A stretch of 64,000 bases of DNA from Rhododendron vialii (lineage: Eukaryota; Streptophyta; Magnoliopsida; Ericales; Ericaceae). Where the stretch lies: NCBI RefSeq assembly GCF_030253575.1, contig NC_080568.1, positions 20,732,501 through 20,796,500 of the forward strand. The letters run 5' to 3'. A model generated the notes under the pieces. The model made no database searches, was not told where the DNA came from, and saw nothing but the letters and a program-made list of their open reading frames with translations. How positions within the stretch are numbered: the stretch's first letter is position 1; every line of letters begins with the position of its first letter. Shown in pieces: positions 34,836-47,800 of the stretch. The translations under genes were made by a program, and so were the position numbers.

Positions 34836-35809
34836 TTTCAATCAATTGCAGTTACCTATTACCTGTCACTGTGTTAAATCGATATTAGGCTTTTCTTTTT
34901 TTAGTGGAAGGGCAAGAAATATATTAATAACAACGAAATCACAACACACTGTGTGCATCTAATACAATTGAAAAAGACCTATCGCGGTGCATCTAATACA
35001 ACTGAAAAATGAACTATTGCACAAGAATAGGGGTGTATACAAGCCGAGTCGAGCCGAGTATTGGCATGTTCAAGCTTGGCTCGGTCAGAATCGGTATGGC
35101 TCGAGCTCGGCTCGCCAAACATGTACAAAGCTCAAGCTCGGCTCATTAGAACTTGGTTTGGAATAAACAAGCCTGCTCGGCTCGAGCTCAAGCTCGAATT
35201 CATCATCAGAGCCTTAATGAAAAACTAGCTAATTCCATCATTTTTATCACAAAAACTGGCAAATTTCATCATTTTTATCAACAAAAAAAAAAAGAAAGGC
35301 TAATTCAAAATCATTCCAGACAAATTCTAATTCTGGAAGAGAACTAATTCTTCATAAATTTAGTAGAGAAGTTATAATTCTACTAAAATATGTACAATCA
35401 AAACCCAATTACCACCATGAATAAACTTAAATCTAATCATCCAACAACAGAACTTCAACAAATCAGAACCCATCATGCAGGTGAAACTCATCTTCAACTA
35501 TATACAACACAAACAAAATAAATAGATATAACATTGTGTAAACATTTGGGGTTATTAGTTTTCATACAAAGAACCGGAGAATCGGCGTGATCTTGACCGA
35601 ACTCTCTCTCGAAGTTGTCCGCCGTCAAATCTACAACGTCATCGGCAAAAGTAAAAGTAAGGCTAGGAGAAGAGTGAGATCAACAGAAAAGCAGGTGATC
35701 GAAAGCCGGACGGAGAAGAGGGAGGTGAACCGGAAGCAGATCTGTTAAGAGATGTCTTATGATCAACGGCGGAGGGATCTGCTGAAATGGCAGAGGGAGA
35801 ACTCAAATC

Positions 35810-35856
<47 letters not shown>

Positions 35857-36775
35857 GCGGCCGGAAACCTTAGCAGAGGGAGATCGACGGCGAACGACGA
35901 AGTGGTGATGATTGACGGCAAAGGGGTGACGGCGAGAGAGAGAACGAGTCGGACAGAGAAGATTAGGAGTTGCAAAGGATGGGCTATGAAAGTGAATCAG
36001 AGAATGGCGTCCTCCTCCTCCTCCTCCTCCCTCTCTCTCTCTCTCTTGAAAACGGCGGATAGAACGTGGAAAAGAAACAGGTAAATAGAAACAATAAAAT
36101 TAAGAAGTGTATATATTTTTGATATGCTCGAAGGGTTTATAGTTTCTATTTCCAGAACGAATACATATATAATTGTTTGTGTGTGTGTGTGAGAGAGAGA
36201 ATGAGAGAGAGCAGTACCTGGATTGGTCGGAGCAAGCACGGCAGGAGATTTACGAGATCACCGGCGCCTGGTGAAGGTTGTGGTCTGTGACGAGTTTAAA
36301 CCCTAGTTTAGGGATATATACAACTTGGAAAAGGAGAAATGGGTTTAAGGGGCATAGGCAGACAGCGTGCCCTTGCAACACGCTTTTGCAGGAAAGATAA
36401 GTACCTAAACGTGTTTGTGGAACGCGACTACCGAGAGCATGTTTTGGAAACAAAACACCCGCCCTTTTTTTGTCCAAAAGCATTGATATACTCATTCGTT
36501 TCGTTTTGTGGTTAATTACGAACAATAATTAAGGTTTTGTTTGGTAAAATTGAAAAGTGAATCTGGAAAATTAAGTACAAAAACATTTGATTGCCATCAT
36601 CTACTAATACAGTGATGACACGTCACATGATATTCAAAATGTGGTCACTAGAAATGGTCACCAGAGGATTAGCGCTTTAACAAATTAGAATTGAGGTATC
36701 TTTGTTGCTTGCTTATGCTAATCATTTTGTCATCCACTTATATTCAAACTTTCGACCTTAGCCATTTTATATCAC
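34836..36775. promoter_or_regulatory. Probable MAK16 promoter and 5' leader region
   Basis: On the minus strand, 36310-36230 reads as a leader-like exon: it begins near AAACTAGGGTTTAAAC, which contains a telo-box (AAACCCTA on the plus strand near 36299), and ends at a clean donor CCAG|GTACTG. Telo-boxes are typical of plant ribosome-biogenesis promoters. A 5'UTR intron running to just before 34836 is therefore plausible but inferred. The stretch also has a (GA)n tract at 35812-35853 and a GAGCC/GGCTC-rich repeat near 35029-35215. No coding exon was found. Confidence 0.4.
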
Positions 36776-36947
36776 CAATAATTCTAGGGACACATCCACT
36801 CACACACCCAAACACACACCCACCACTCACATGAGTGGTGGGTCCCACACACACTACACATGTGTGTAGTGTGTGTGGGACCCACCACTCATGTGAGTGG
36901 TGGGTGTGTGTTTGGGTGTGTGAGTGGATGTGTCCCTAGAATTATTG
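36776..36947. repeat. 172-bp near-perfect palindrome
   Basis: Two 84-bp arms match in inverted order without a mismatch that I could find, around a 4-base spacer ATGT at 36860-36863. Blocks running outward: CTACAC/GTGTAG, GTCCCACACACA/TGTGTGTGGGAC, ACCACTCACATGAGTGGTGG, ACACCCAAACACACACC/GGTGTGTGTTTGGGTGT, ending in CAATAATTCTAGGG/CCCTAGAATTATTG. Confidence 0.93.
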
Positions 36948-37273
36948 AATAATCTTTTCTTTGTTGTAAGTTTATTCTACGAGCAATGCTAGTCCCACAT
37001 ATGCTTGCACAAATACTTGTGCTCACACCCTACACATGGTACGAGTGTGTGTATACTTTGTGTGTGGTTCTAAAGTTTTTGTTCTGTTACCCTATGAATT
37101 TATGGAGAGAGAAGCAATGACCTAATTGCAAGACTATATATGGTGAACTTGGTTGTAATTTCCTCCTTCCACTTGACAATGAAGAAGTAGCATTCCAATG
37201 GAGACTTGGGAGTATGGCTATCTGTCCCTCTCTTGGGCTTTCACTTTCCTGTAGTAGATAATAGTATATACTG

Positions 37274-37603
37274 CTATTGGTACCGTAGAGAAAATGCACC
37301 GACGGCCACCGGACGGCCGATCCGAGCCGTCCAAAAATTTTAAAAAACAAAACCGAGTGGGCCCCGCATGAGAATCAATGGCATCCGAGGTGTGTAGGGT
37401 ACTTGATCCGAGCACCCATTTTTCGTCTAAATATGTATATACGTGTATATACACGAAAAATGGGTGCTCGGATCAAGTACCCTACACACCTCGGATGCCA
37501 TTGATTCTAGCATAAGCCCACTCGATTTTATTTTTTAAAATTTTTGGACGGCTCGGATTGGCCGTCCGGTGCATTTTTCCTACGGTACCATCGGTACCAA
37601 TAG
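37274..37603. mobile_element. 330-bp foldback MITE
   Basis: Ends CTATTGGTACCG and CGGTACCAATAG are inverted. The arms pair through AAAATGCACC/GGTGCATTTT, GGACGG...ATCCGAGCCGTCC and GGCATCCGAGGTGTGTAGGG, up to the turn near TATATACGTGTATATAC. The right end has a 10-bp duplication (GGTACCATCGGTACC). Non-coding, about 370 bp upstream of PHT2;1. Confidence 0.8.
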
Positions 37604-37979
37604 GATTTTTAGTATATGGGTATCTAAATCTCTGTTTATCCAAATTACAAAGGAATTAAAACTTGTGGGTGTGGGGTTTGAAGGAATCCCCTTGAAAACA
37701 CACTACCAACCACTCGTTCAAATCTGACCAAAACAAGCAGCCAAATTCCACCCTCCACTCCCCTTTTTATCCACACCAAAAGAAAAAAAAAATTCCAAAA
37801 TCAATCCAAAGAATGCACAATACGCTTCCTCCATTCTTCCTCCTCCACCACCTACTCTTCCTCTTCCTCCACCTCTACATTCCATGGCCCAAGATTCGAC
37901 CTGAATAATCCCTTATTCCTTTCTCTCTCCCCTCTCCTCAACTTTCTCTCCATCCTCTCAGTCCTCCTCCTATCAAGTC

Positions 37980-40900
37980 ATGACTCCCTCTTATTGCTTA
38001 TCTTCTGCCAGAAACACCACAAATCCACAAGCTCTCCTCTTCCATAACTACCACCTCTATCTCCCCAAATTTTGTTCTTCTTCATTAGTCCCTAGTAACA
38101 CATCTTCTTTCCTTTTAAAGCAAAACCAACCTCTACCCAAAATCTCTCTTTCAAATTTAAGACCAAAATCAAGTAGAATCACACTCCCTTTTGCCGCCTT
38201 ATCCTCTTATGCAGAAGGTGAAGAAGGGCAAGAGAATCAAGAAGCTTCGAAACCCGATGCGGAACCATCATCCGGAGGAGGAATGGCCCAGGCCTTTCAC
38301 ATATCATCTAGCAGAGCATCAGCCATATCGATTTGCATAGCAATTGGTGCTCTGACACTTCCTTTTTTCATGAAGTCTCTGGCTCAGGGGTTGGGGTTGA
38401 AGACTAAGCTGCTCTCCTATGTAACTCTGTTGCTTGGGTTTTACATGGCTTGGAATATTGGGGCAAACGATGTTGCCAATGCCATGGGGACATCGGTCGG
38501 GTCCGGGGCCTTGACCCTCCAGCAGGCGGTGTTGACGGCGGCGGTGTTGGAGTTCTCTGGGGCTTTTCTAATGGGGACTCATGTGACTAGTACAATGCAG
38601 AAAGGGATACTTGTTGCTAGTGTTTTTCAAGGGAAGGATATGTTGCTTTTCGCAGGATTGCTTTCTTCTTTGGCTGCTGCTGGTACTTGGTTGCAGGTAC
38701 GTTTCCTTTCTGCTCTCTTTTCAGTAACCATGTTTGTCATGCATAGTGATTGAATTGTGGGGAACTATATTTGCTAATATACTGGTGATTTAGCAGTGGA
38801 AGGGAAAATAAGACTGGTGTTGTGAAATGACTTTGATACCCTGCTATACAAGGCATGCCTCTTGTCAGATAAATGGCATAACAAGTACTAAAATTCTATT
38901 TTGTATTTTTTTTTGGACTAGTATAATTGCTTCCTCCAACATTCATTGTCAATGATTTCGTAGCTTCAATGAACCAGAAAAACAGTAAATTGAAACAAAT
39001 TTTAAGCAAGCTGCATTCCGAATGGAAGATATAAGGAATGGCTATGACTATTATGGGAATTACCAGGCAAGTGTGGAACCATGATCATGAGATCGTGGCC
39101 GGGATTTAATTATAGTTCTCACTTGAGAATTAAAAGTACTTACTTTTTATGATTTATTTCCCCATGGAAGATGACCTTTTGAGTGTGCTTCAGCTTTCAT
39201 TTTGCGCTTTTCAGTTAGACGCATATTGAAAGCAATTTTGCAGTTCTGCATTTTATTTAGTACTGAGGGCACCTGTATAAGCTTTGAGTGATCTGTGTTG
39301 TAATCTTCAACCTGATTGTCTTTTTTCTATTTGTGGGCTACTCATATTGTCGATGAACAGAGAAGGAAGTAGACAAGAAGAAGAATATGACAATATCCCG
39401 GAGTTAATTTGCAGCTAGAAGTATTTAGGCAGGTAATCACAGAGGAGCGGAAAATTAGGAAGGGAATAGTTCCAGACTATGAGCATCACTTGATGTGATC
39501 ATGGTAACAATTAGTACCAGAGAAATTCAAATTTCCTAATCCTTTGAACCTAACTCTACTGTATGGCTTAAAAAGTTGGTTAAGGCCTAAAAGCACAATG
39601 AAACGATACCGTTGGTGATGGTGAGCTTTAATTTCCCTCGAAACTATCAGACCAATGAACCTCTTTGTTCCTTGAGCTTAATCATCTCCAGGAAAATGCT
39701 TCAACGGAGCAATGAATTTATTTTTCTAAGCATGCTGAATCATGACTTGCTAGTTGCTACAGACGGATAAAGATACATGTCATGAGCTAACCGATAACAT
39801 TAACATATCCTCTGTCATCAGAGGTAGTATCCAAGTAAAGATGTTCCCTCAAGGGCCTGAATATCAAATAGGATAAGGTGCTATTTTTCATGAATAAATA
39901 TCCAAAAGCAGAACTCTTTTTTCCAAGAGTCTAGAGTTAGTATCCAAGTAGCTAGCCCTTTTGACAGTAGTAATATCTTCGGAAAAAAGGTCGAGAGCAT
40001 CGCAATAACCTTCCCTTAAGGATTTGAGCTCTTTGCATAGTACGTACGAACTTATTCACTTCATATTCAAATTTGTATTGCTTCATTCCGGGTTTTCTTC
40101 AATCCAAATTAGGGTTACCGACATCTTAGGTGGTTTACTTTCATCAGGTGGCGTCATATTACGGTTGGCCTGTTTCCACGACACACTGCATCATAGGATC
40201 CATGGTTGGATTTGGGCTTGTCTATGGGGGACCTGGAGCTGTCTTCTGGAGTTCACTGGCAAGGGTGACTTCTTCATGGGTGATCTCACCTGTAATGGGA
40301 GCACTTGTCTCATTTCTCGTCTACAAATTTATCCGCAGGGTATGCTCTCATTGAACTAGAATTCTTATTCAAAACCTTATAAAATCAAAAGCCCAAAGCA
40401 CTCAAAATTTAACAACGCAGACGCATACAAAGGCACATATCCAGACACAAATGTGTTCAGCACCACCCAATACAAGAGGATCACACACTATACATGTGGA
40501 ACCCAACACATTTTTTAAAATATTTTTCGAAAGAGAACTAGTTTATAAAAAACATTCCCAAGATGTTTTCATATCCTCAACTCATCTAATAAATAAAAGA
40601 ATGTTACATGACTATAATCAATATTTGTATGCTACTTGGATTTTAGGCTCTACTACTTTTCTACTATTTGCCCGCCCTCCTTTCTCTGTTTCGTACATGT
40701 GAATACACAATATTGTCTCCTACTCCGTCCGTCACTTTTTTAAGTGTCCAACTTTATAATTCCAACTTAATCACGTCAACTTTTGTATGCCTGGGATTCT
40801 GTGCTATTCTTAATTTCAAATAATATGAAAGTAACTTTTAGTTTTTTGATAGCATCTAAAAAAAGTTCTCAATGAGATAAAAACAATTGAGAAATTATTT

Positions 40901-42160
40901 TAAAAAATCCAATTTTTTATGTTAGGAAATGGCAGAGTAGTAGCAGTATCAAGCGCATGAGTTTTGAAAAGTTAAAATGAGCAATTCTAACCTCTTCTGC
41001 GTTTATGATCAGTTCGTTTACAGCGCTCCAAACCCCGGCCAAGCAGCCGCTGCCGCCGCACCGATCTCCGTCTTCATCGGCGTCACCAGCATCTCCTTCG
41101 CCGCCTTCCCCCTCAGCAAAACCCTCCCTCTAGCTCTCCTCCAAGCCCTCTCATGTGGCACCGCCGCCGCCTTCTTAGTCAACCGAATTATCCGAAGACA
41201 ACTCGGCCACCTCCTCCTCCTCAACTCACCCAACCCCTCCTCAACCCAACCCCACAACCCTGCCCAACCCAAGCCCATCGGCTTGCTCACCGACGTGGCC
41301 GGCCCAAAAGGCGCCCAACTCGAGATCGTCTACGGCGTGTTCGGCTACATGCAGGTAAATTCAGGGGAGTGGCACATGCCACCCCGGTTTCATAAATAGT
41401 GCAATTTTATACTCCGTACTTATAAACTAAACACTTATCCAAATAACTTGATTTTTCATGCAAAAATAGTGATTAAAAGATGATTGGTTCGAATCATAAG
41501 GCGATAGAAGAATTGAATCAAGCCTTTTATTTTAAAGAAAAATAATAATGACCAGTATTTTACTCATTTTACACGTAATATTTCTCTTTATATTTGTATG
41601 GAGAATATTTAACTTCAACAGGGGACTATTATTATACACTGCCACCCCAAATCATGGCTCTGCCACTGCAGGTAATGTCTGCCTGCTTCATGTCCTTCGC
41701 CCATGGCGGTAACGACGTGTCCAATGCCATCGGGCCGTTAGCCGCAGCCTTAGCAATCCTCCAGGGCGGGACCGGTGGGGCCGAGATTGTGATCCCACAC
41801 GACGTGTTAGCATGGGGAGGGTTCGGCATAGTGGCTGGTTTAACGATGTGGGGGTACAGGGTGATAGCCACCATTGGAAAGAAGATAACGGAGTTAACCC
41901 CCACGAGGGGTTTCGCCGCGGAATTTGCCGCGGCTTCCGTGGTTCTGTTTGCGTCCAAGCTGGGGCTGCCGATATCGGCCACGCACACGCTGGTGGGGGC
42001 GGTGATGGGGGTGGGGTTCGCGAGGGGACTAAACAGAGTCCGGGCAGAGACGGTGAGGGAGATTGTGGCGTCGTGGGTTGTGACGATACCCATCGGGGCT
42101 TTCTTATCAGTTTTGTATACTTGGATTTCAACTAAGTTGTTGTCTTCTTTTGTACTGTGA
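37980..42160 (+). CDS. PHT2;1: Plastid inorganic phosphate transporter PHT2;1
   Basis: PHT2;1 is a low-affinity phosphate/proton symporter of the chloroplast inner envelope, expressed mainly in green tissue. Exons: 37980-38696, 40148-40339, 41013-41354, 41672-42160; 579 residues, close to the ~587 of Arabidopsis. The N-terminal ~75 residues are rich in Ser, Asn and basic residues, fitting a plastid transit peptide, followed by an acidic EGEEGQENQEA segment. The two PHO4-family signatures are NIGANDVANAMGTSVG near residue 160 and AHGGNDVSNAIGPL near 428. Other landmarks: GTHVTSTMQKGI, YYGWPVSTTHCIIGSMVG, and a matching LPISATHTLVGAVMGVG in the C-terminal half, reflecting the inverted internal repeat. 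About twelve membrane segments are expected. The leader upstream is CT-rich. Intact. Confidence 0.96.
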
Positions 42161-42539
42161 AAGTGTTGTATGGAGAACAGTTTGAATTTGTATCTGTGGT
42201 TAATTGACAAGTCAGTCAAGAGTATTTTTTGAAGTGGGAATTTTAAAACCTGTCAAGTGTTTTTGACAATGATGATCAGGGTTAGTTTCTTATGTTAGAT
42301 TTCAAGTAATGTGAATCACTGGTTCTAGAATTCAAAATAGGGAACTGGCTTTTTACTTTTATTTGACCTGTTCCAGTTGATACTCTTGTTTCCTCTGTTC
42401 GAAGGTGTTTTGGAACACATATTCTGGGCGTTGTAGTAATCATAGATAATTTTTACATGTAATGTATCCATTTGATTGGGGAAAAAAGGAGAGACCTAAT
42501 CAAATTTATTATAATGGCATCGTAGAGGCCAATAAGTCC

Positions 42540-43015
42540 CAAACCCTTAGCAGCGATCTGGAACCGGGGGTGTAGTGCGCAATCCGAATCGTCCATGACT
42601 CCATTCGGCAACCAATGGTCGAGATCTCAGCAAGGCCTCCTGCAGATTTGACCCATCCATTGTCAAGATAAAATCTAGACCATTGGTTGGCGCCGGCCGG
42701 TCTTTCGACCAGATCCTCCCAAAAACCGTACGTGCGGGTCTCCCCGCATGCAGCTCACACCATTCAAGGTGGCCCAACCCAACATTCATTCGAAAATCCT
42801 ACAGTAAAATTGAGACTGCTCGACCTCAGAAGCTAATTCGCGTGTCGGCAGCCCTGTCTGTTGTACCGTTGGTCTAGATCTCAACAAGGCCTCATGCAAA
42901 TTTGACCCATCCATTGACAAGATGAAATCTTGACCATTGGTTGAACTAAAGGGCCCAGTTTCACAGTGACGATCTGATTTGTTATTGGACCACCACCACC
43001 ACCTATTGGATTATG
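42540..43015. repeat. Duplicated foldback-like repeat downstream of PHT2;1
   Basis: Two similar ~80-bp blocks in the same orientation, about 42610-42690 and 42868-42944, each starting ACC(A/G)(A/T)TGGT and ending ACCATTGGTTG, with TTTGACCCATCCATTG in both. Each block is itself bounded by inverted ACCAATGGT/ACCATTGGT. Confidence 0.6.
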
Positions 43016-44862
43016 TGCTGGATTCACGGGCGGTGCAGCCTAGGGGTTCTGTGATAACTTGGTAAATCATACTCTCAGAATAAATAGTAAGAAGAAAGTG
43101 AATCCAATATGGAATCAGATTCAAAATTGGCACTTACAGAATGCCAAAATCCAAATGTTATGGAATGGAAACCTGAATATGCAAAGATCAGTTTGCGGTC
43201 AAGGCCAGCGTTTGACATTTGTCTCTTCAAGACTGATTTCCACTGACGCCCCATGCTTGCGATAGCTGGATGCCTGTTTTCAAGGACACAACGGTCACCA
43301 TGCGCAGAAGAAGTGCGGCAATCTGTGCAGGAACCCAACTCGTGTTTGTACTCTCTAACAAAGACTCAAAACAAGGGTTCGAGACAAAGATTTGGAAATC
43401 GTAACCAACGTCATGGTAGCTTCCACCAGTATTGTTCAGCCGCGGAACAACGCTAGTGTGGGGGGTATGCCGACATATCAAAGCATGCACCCGGTAATAT
43501 TGCAATGTGTGCCCTGAACGGTTAGAGAAGGAGAAGCACACCATCGTGACCGACTAGCTAAGCTTAAAAGATGGACATGTGCCAAATTGCATACAGCTTC
43601 TAAAAATCCATTTGTCACTATCGAATGGACTGCAAACTTTTTCTATCGGGGAGAATCCCACCACTGTTCTTTCTACTTCTAATAGCCCATGAATACTTTA
43701 AGCAGGGATTGAATATTCTAACTCTCAAAGAAAATCACAGATAACACAGAGTCATGGGCAGTTCTAGATGGTTATGAAACTGCCAATGTCTAGGGTAATC
43801 GCATCCACGAGCGGAATTGAAACCTTAGAAGACCGATTCAAAGAACCTAAAGTGTTAGCACACATGGCGAACGTGGGTATCACACACACAAAGTAAAAGG
43901 AATAACTGAATTTGACAGATATTAAGCTAGCATCTATAAGTAGATAGCAGTGGTTCCAGAGGAAGAGGTTCAAAGCCATAACACTTCAATTTTACACATT
44001 TCCAATATTTCCAAAATATAGAGCAGAAATAATCCTAGTACGAGTAGCAGTAGATAGGAGTAGAAGTACCGTAATCATAAGAGTAGTTCGCAGGTAACTT
44101 AACTTGATCTAGATAGAGTTATAATCTGTTTAACACCCTCTCCCAGCTAATGTTTACAAACTTCTTTTTTTGATCTGGGATGTTTACAAATTTCACTCGA
44201 GTGGGATACCCAGGCACCTAGAGAATCATGCATATAGATCATGTGACTCGGCGGGCCAAACTTCTAATGAAATCAAGCAAGCAAAAGTTGGGCCCCAAGG
44301 AAATTAACGTTCCACAACTGACAAGATATAATCATCCACTAAAGCCAAACATCTGAAACAAACTCCATATGGCCCATAAGGATGCGAAACAAATCTCAGA
44401 TTTGTAATTCACTCAGTGCTTGATACAGGTAGATGCGAACCAAAACTATGAAACAACTGCTGATGAAAACATATCCAATCCACCTATCTATATAACAGTG
44501 AAAACGGAAAATAGACATGCAACCCTGATCCCACAAAACAAAAAATATACAGTTTTCCATCCAATATGTGAGTGAAGACATACATGATACAACCATGTCG
44601 AAGATTATGCATCATAATGTCAATGTAGAACCAACACTATGCATCATAATGTCGAACCCAAGCTTCTTACCCATGCATACATAGATGACATAGGACCTCT
44701 TCTATTCCCCTCAACGACAACAACTTGGAATACCCTGTCACGCAAAACCTGTGTCTTTGCATCCTTGATGTATGATAGATCTCAGTTTGTGGAGCAAATT
44801 ATGTCTTCAAACTGAAGTTTCCCGCACCAATGTGAAGCATTTGTAGACTACGTCCTTCCCAA
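43016..44862. other. Spacer between PHT2;1 and the RS-rich gene
   Basis: The two genes converge here. No coding exon was supported on either strand; the final ~300 bp before 44863 are probably the 3'UTR of the minus-strand gene. Confidence 0.45.
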
Positions 44863-47800
44863 TCATCTTTGTCGACGAACAGGTGACCTGGACCTTGATC
44901 TCCTCCTCCTGCGATAGATTGCAACAGTTACCAACTAGAAAACACTAAGGCAAACGTCCAAGACTTGATGCTTATCACCTGAGTTGCTTATTGTTAAGAT
45001 GATGGATGGTGCCACAAGTACATTAACACAATCGTAACCTTAAAGACTGAGAAGTATCATACCTTGTAGTCTCAAGAGAAGAGTAGGGAGAATGCCTGCG
45101 CTGAGAATGCTTGCTATGTGGAGACCGCGAATCTTGTCTAGAAACGAAAACATTCCATACTAAGCCAGTGAATCAAAATGTACAGTAATTAGATAGGCTA
45201 AGGCTCAGCCTTGCACAGAGCCAACTATAGGAGGATTGGCTGGATTGCCATAACCTATTCTGCTTCCGATGCGATCGAATGTCATCCAATAAGATTGACT
45301 ACCACCATTATCATAAAATTAACAAAAAGAAAAGGAAATACGATCAACAAAGACACGTGAGCCAAAACTCTTAAGCTATGTTTGATTGACCGAACGATAT
45401 AAGCGCTCATAGAACGCATAACTTTCAGGCCTAATAGTGAGAGGATTAGCAATACAGTATTACCACATCTCCCAAGGTATTGGTATCCATGTTTTATGCA
45501 ACTGATAGTAATCCCTGCACCACATGTTGCATTCAGATACTAGAAATGACCTCCCACAGGTTTTGAAATCAAAACCCCTGTCGAATCTGGCAATTCATGC
45601 TGGCCCTTGTAGAACCAACAGATGGGAAGAAATCTTCGTATTTGACATTTTTGGTCTATCCAACTATCCACAACACTTGTGAAAACCAAATTGTTAACAT
45701 TCGTAATGCCCCTTGTATTATAACTCCCAAGTTAAAGTGTTATGTTTCCATTAAAAACACCAAATCAACAACATTCAGAGAAAATCTTCTAAAAGAAGAA
45801 AAGCCCCACAGCTAACAAAAATATTTATATTTACGTACAAAATCTTCATACAAACCCAAAGGTTATATTATGGAGGACAACTAACACAAGTAGTTGAACC
45901 ACAAGTTTCAGTAGTTGAGTTTAGAATACGAGTTATGGTAGTTGGGATGAGTTTAGAATATGAGTTATGGTAGTTGAGATGAATTTATAAAATATTACCA
46001 ACCAAGAAACTTTCACAAACAGTCTTAAGGAACAAGGCTTGATTAAGACAACACCATAAAATCACGTTCAAGACGAAGTCTTTTTATAGGAAGTTGTCCA
46101 TGTGAACAAAAGCAAAAAACAAGATCAGAGAACAAACAGCCAATGATAATTCGGGTAAAAAGCTAGTTATCAATATGAAATCAGATCTGCCCCACGTATA
46201 ACATTATCAACTGCAAAGTTTATCGAGGAGTCGAGGACCAATCTATACCCGGTTCTAGTCACTGCACCAAAATGTCAGATCCCAAAAAGATATCTTACCA
46301 TATCATGAATACCTTAAAATTGGTAAAGCAAGCAGTAAAGACAGCCAATGTCCAAGACCTAAACTATATCTCAGCCAACAAGGTCACTATTACCAAGAAC
46401 AAAGTCTTAAAACATCCTCAACTGCAATGGAAACCAACAGACAAGAAAGAAAATCACACCCATGAAACATGACAGTAGGGGAAAATATTTTATTTGAAAC
46501 CCAATAGTGCTTGCATCTCTCCATTGAAAGGTCACAAAGCAGCAACCAGTCAGAATTCCAAAAACACAGAACTACAAGAGCCAGAAAAGATCAGAGTGAC
46601 TCCAAACACCAAAATACAGCTATAGAATATATTCAAAATGACAATATTCCAACCAAGAAAAAAGCAAGGAACATTCTGTGGCAGAGTGAAGAATAGAATA
46701 CCAATAGGATTGAGGAGAGGATACGTGTTTATCAGATATTAGCAAATAAGCATGAAAACAAATCGATCAAAGCCAGTTGCTCAAGCTTTGTCTCAACATG
46801 CTCGAGCTTGGTTCAGTTCGTTGTGACTTAAGCAAAATCTTTTTTCGTGCTCAGCTAGTTCCAGCATACAAGAAACAGGGATCAATCCACCTAATAAAAT
46901 TGAGTGGTACAAATGGGATACTAAATGTTTCGTACAGGTATCACCATTACGTGGATATTTTGTGTCTAGATGGTGGCGTAGCTCAGTGCTATATACTTGA
47001 TCCAAAAAATGAAGCTTTTCACTCTATTGCATCAGCAAGCTTTATGCACCCTTTAGCACAGGTATCAGTATCACCCTTAGCTTACCATGGTTCTTTCTTT
47101 TTCCTTTTGATAAGCACATTGGGGCCGTTACACAAATATTAGCTATTTTCCTATTTCATTTTGGAAGTACATGCTATTCAATCGCATGTTGAACAATTGA
47201 CTATTGTTAAGTTCCCTACCATGGGGTCAGTCAAATTGCCATACAAACCAATAGATTGGGACACAAGGCTTAGGTTGGTCCGAGAATGTATATGTACATG
47301 CTTAAATGTGGTGAAACCGTGAAAGAAGAAGATGAAGAAGGACTAGAATTCAGAAAAACTGAATACCTTCTCCTAGACCTGTTAGGTGATGGTGATAAGT
47401 TGCGCCTTTTCGAATGCAGCTTCCTGCAGCAAAGCAGAATATAAGAAACTACATTGCAGAATGAGAGCAGAATACCAGTGAAAGATGACAGATCTGATGA
47501 TTAACCTTTTAGAATCATCCGACAATTCCTCACTAGAGTCATTGGCATGACTAACCACTGAATTGTCCTTGCTGCTTTTACCTCTACTGCCAACTGAAGA
47601 AGAACGACGCCTCTTATGTCTACTTGATTCACTAGCAAGCCTGTGTCTTGATCTTTCTCCCTTCTCATCCTTTGTGAGTTCTCTTCTTCTATCACCATCA
47701 TCTTCAGCATTAGCTCTTCTGTCCCTCTCTTTTTCCTTCCTATCCTCCTTAACATCAGGATGAATAGACCTTTTCCTTGAATCCGATTCCTTTGCTTTCT

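Noticed and set aside
35752..36084. Open frame of about 110 codons with a long RERERE run
   Set aside because: It is produced by translating a (GA)n microsatellite; nothing outside the repeat looks coding. The same applies to frames over the GA tracts at 1391, 23517 and 26452.
41632..42219. Long open frame of about 195 codons on the minus strand
   Set aside because: It lies wholly antisense to PHT2;1 exon 4, whose GC-rich codons leave several frames open; it has no family resemblance.
46777..47142. Plus-strand frame of about 121 codons
   Set aside because: It lies in intron 10 of the RS-rich gene, with no recognisable domain or splice context.
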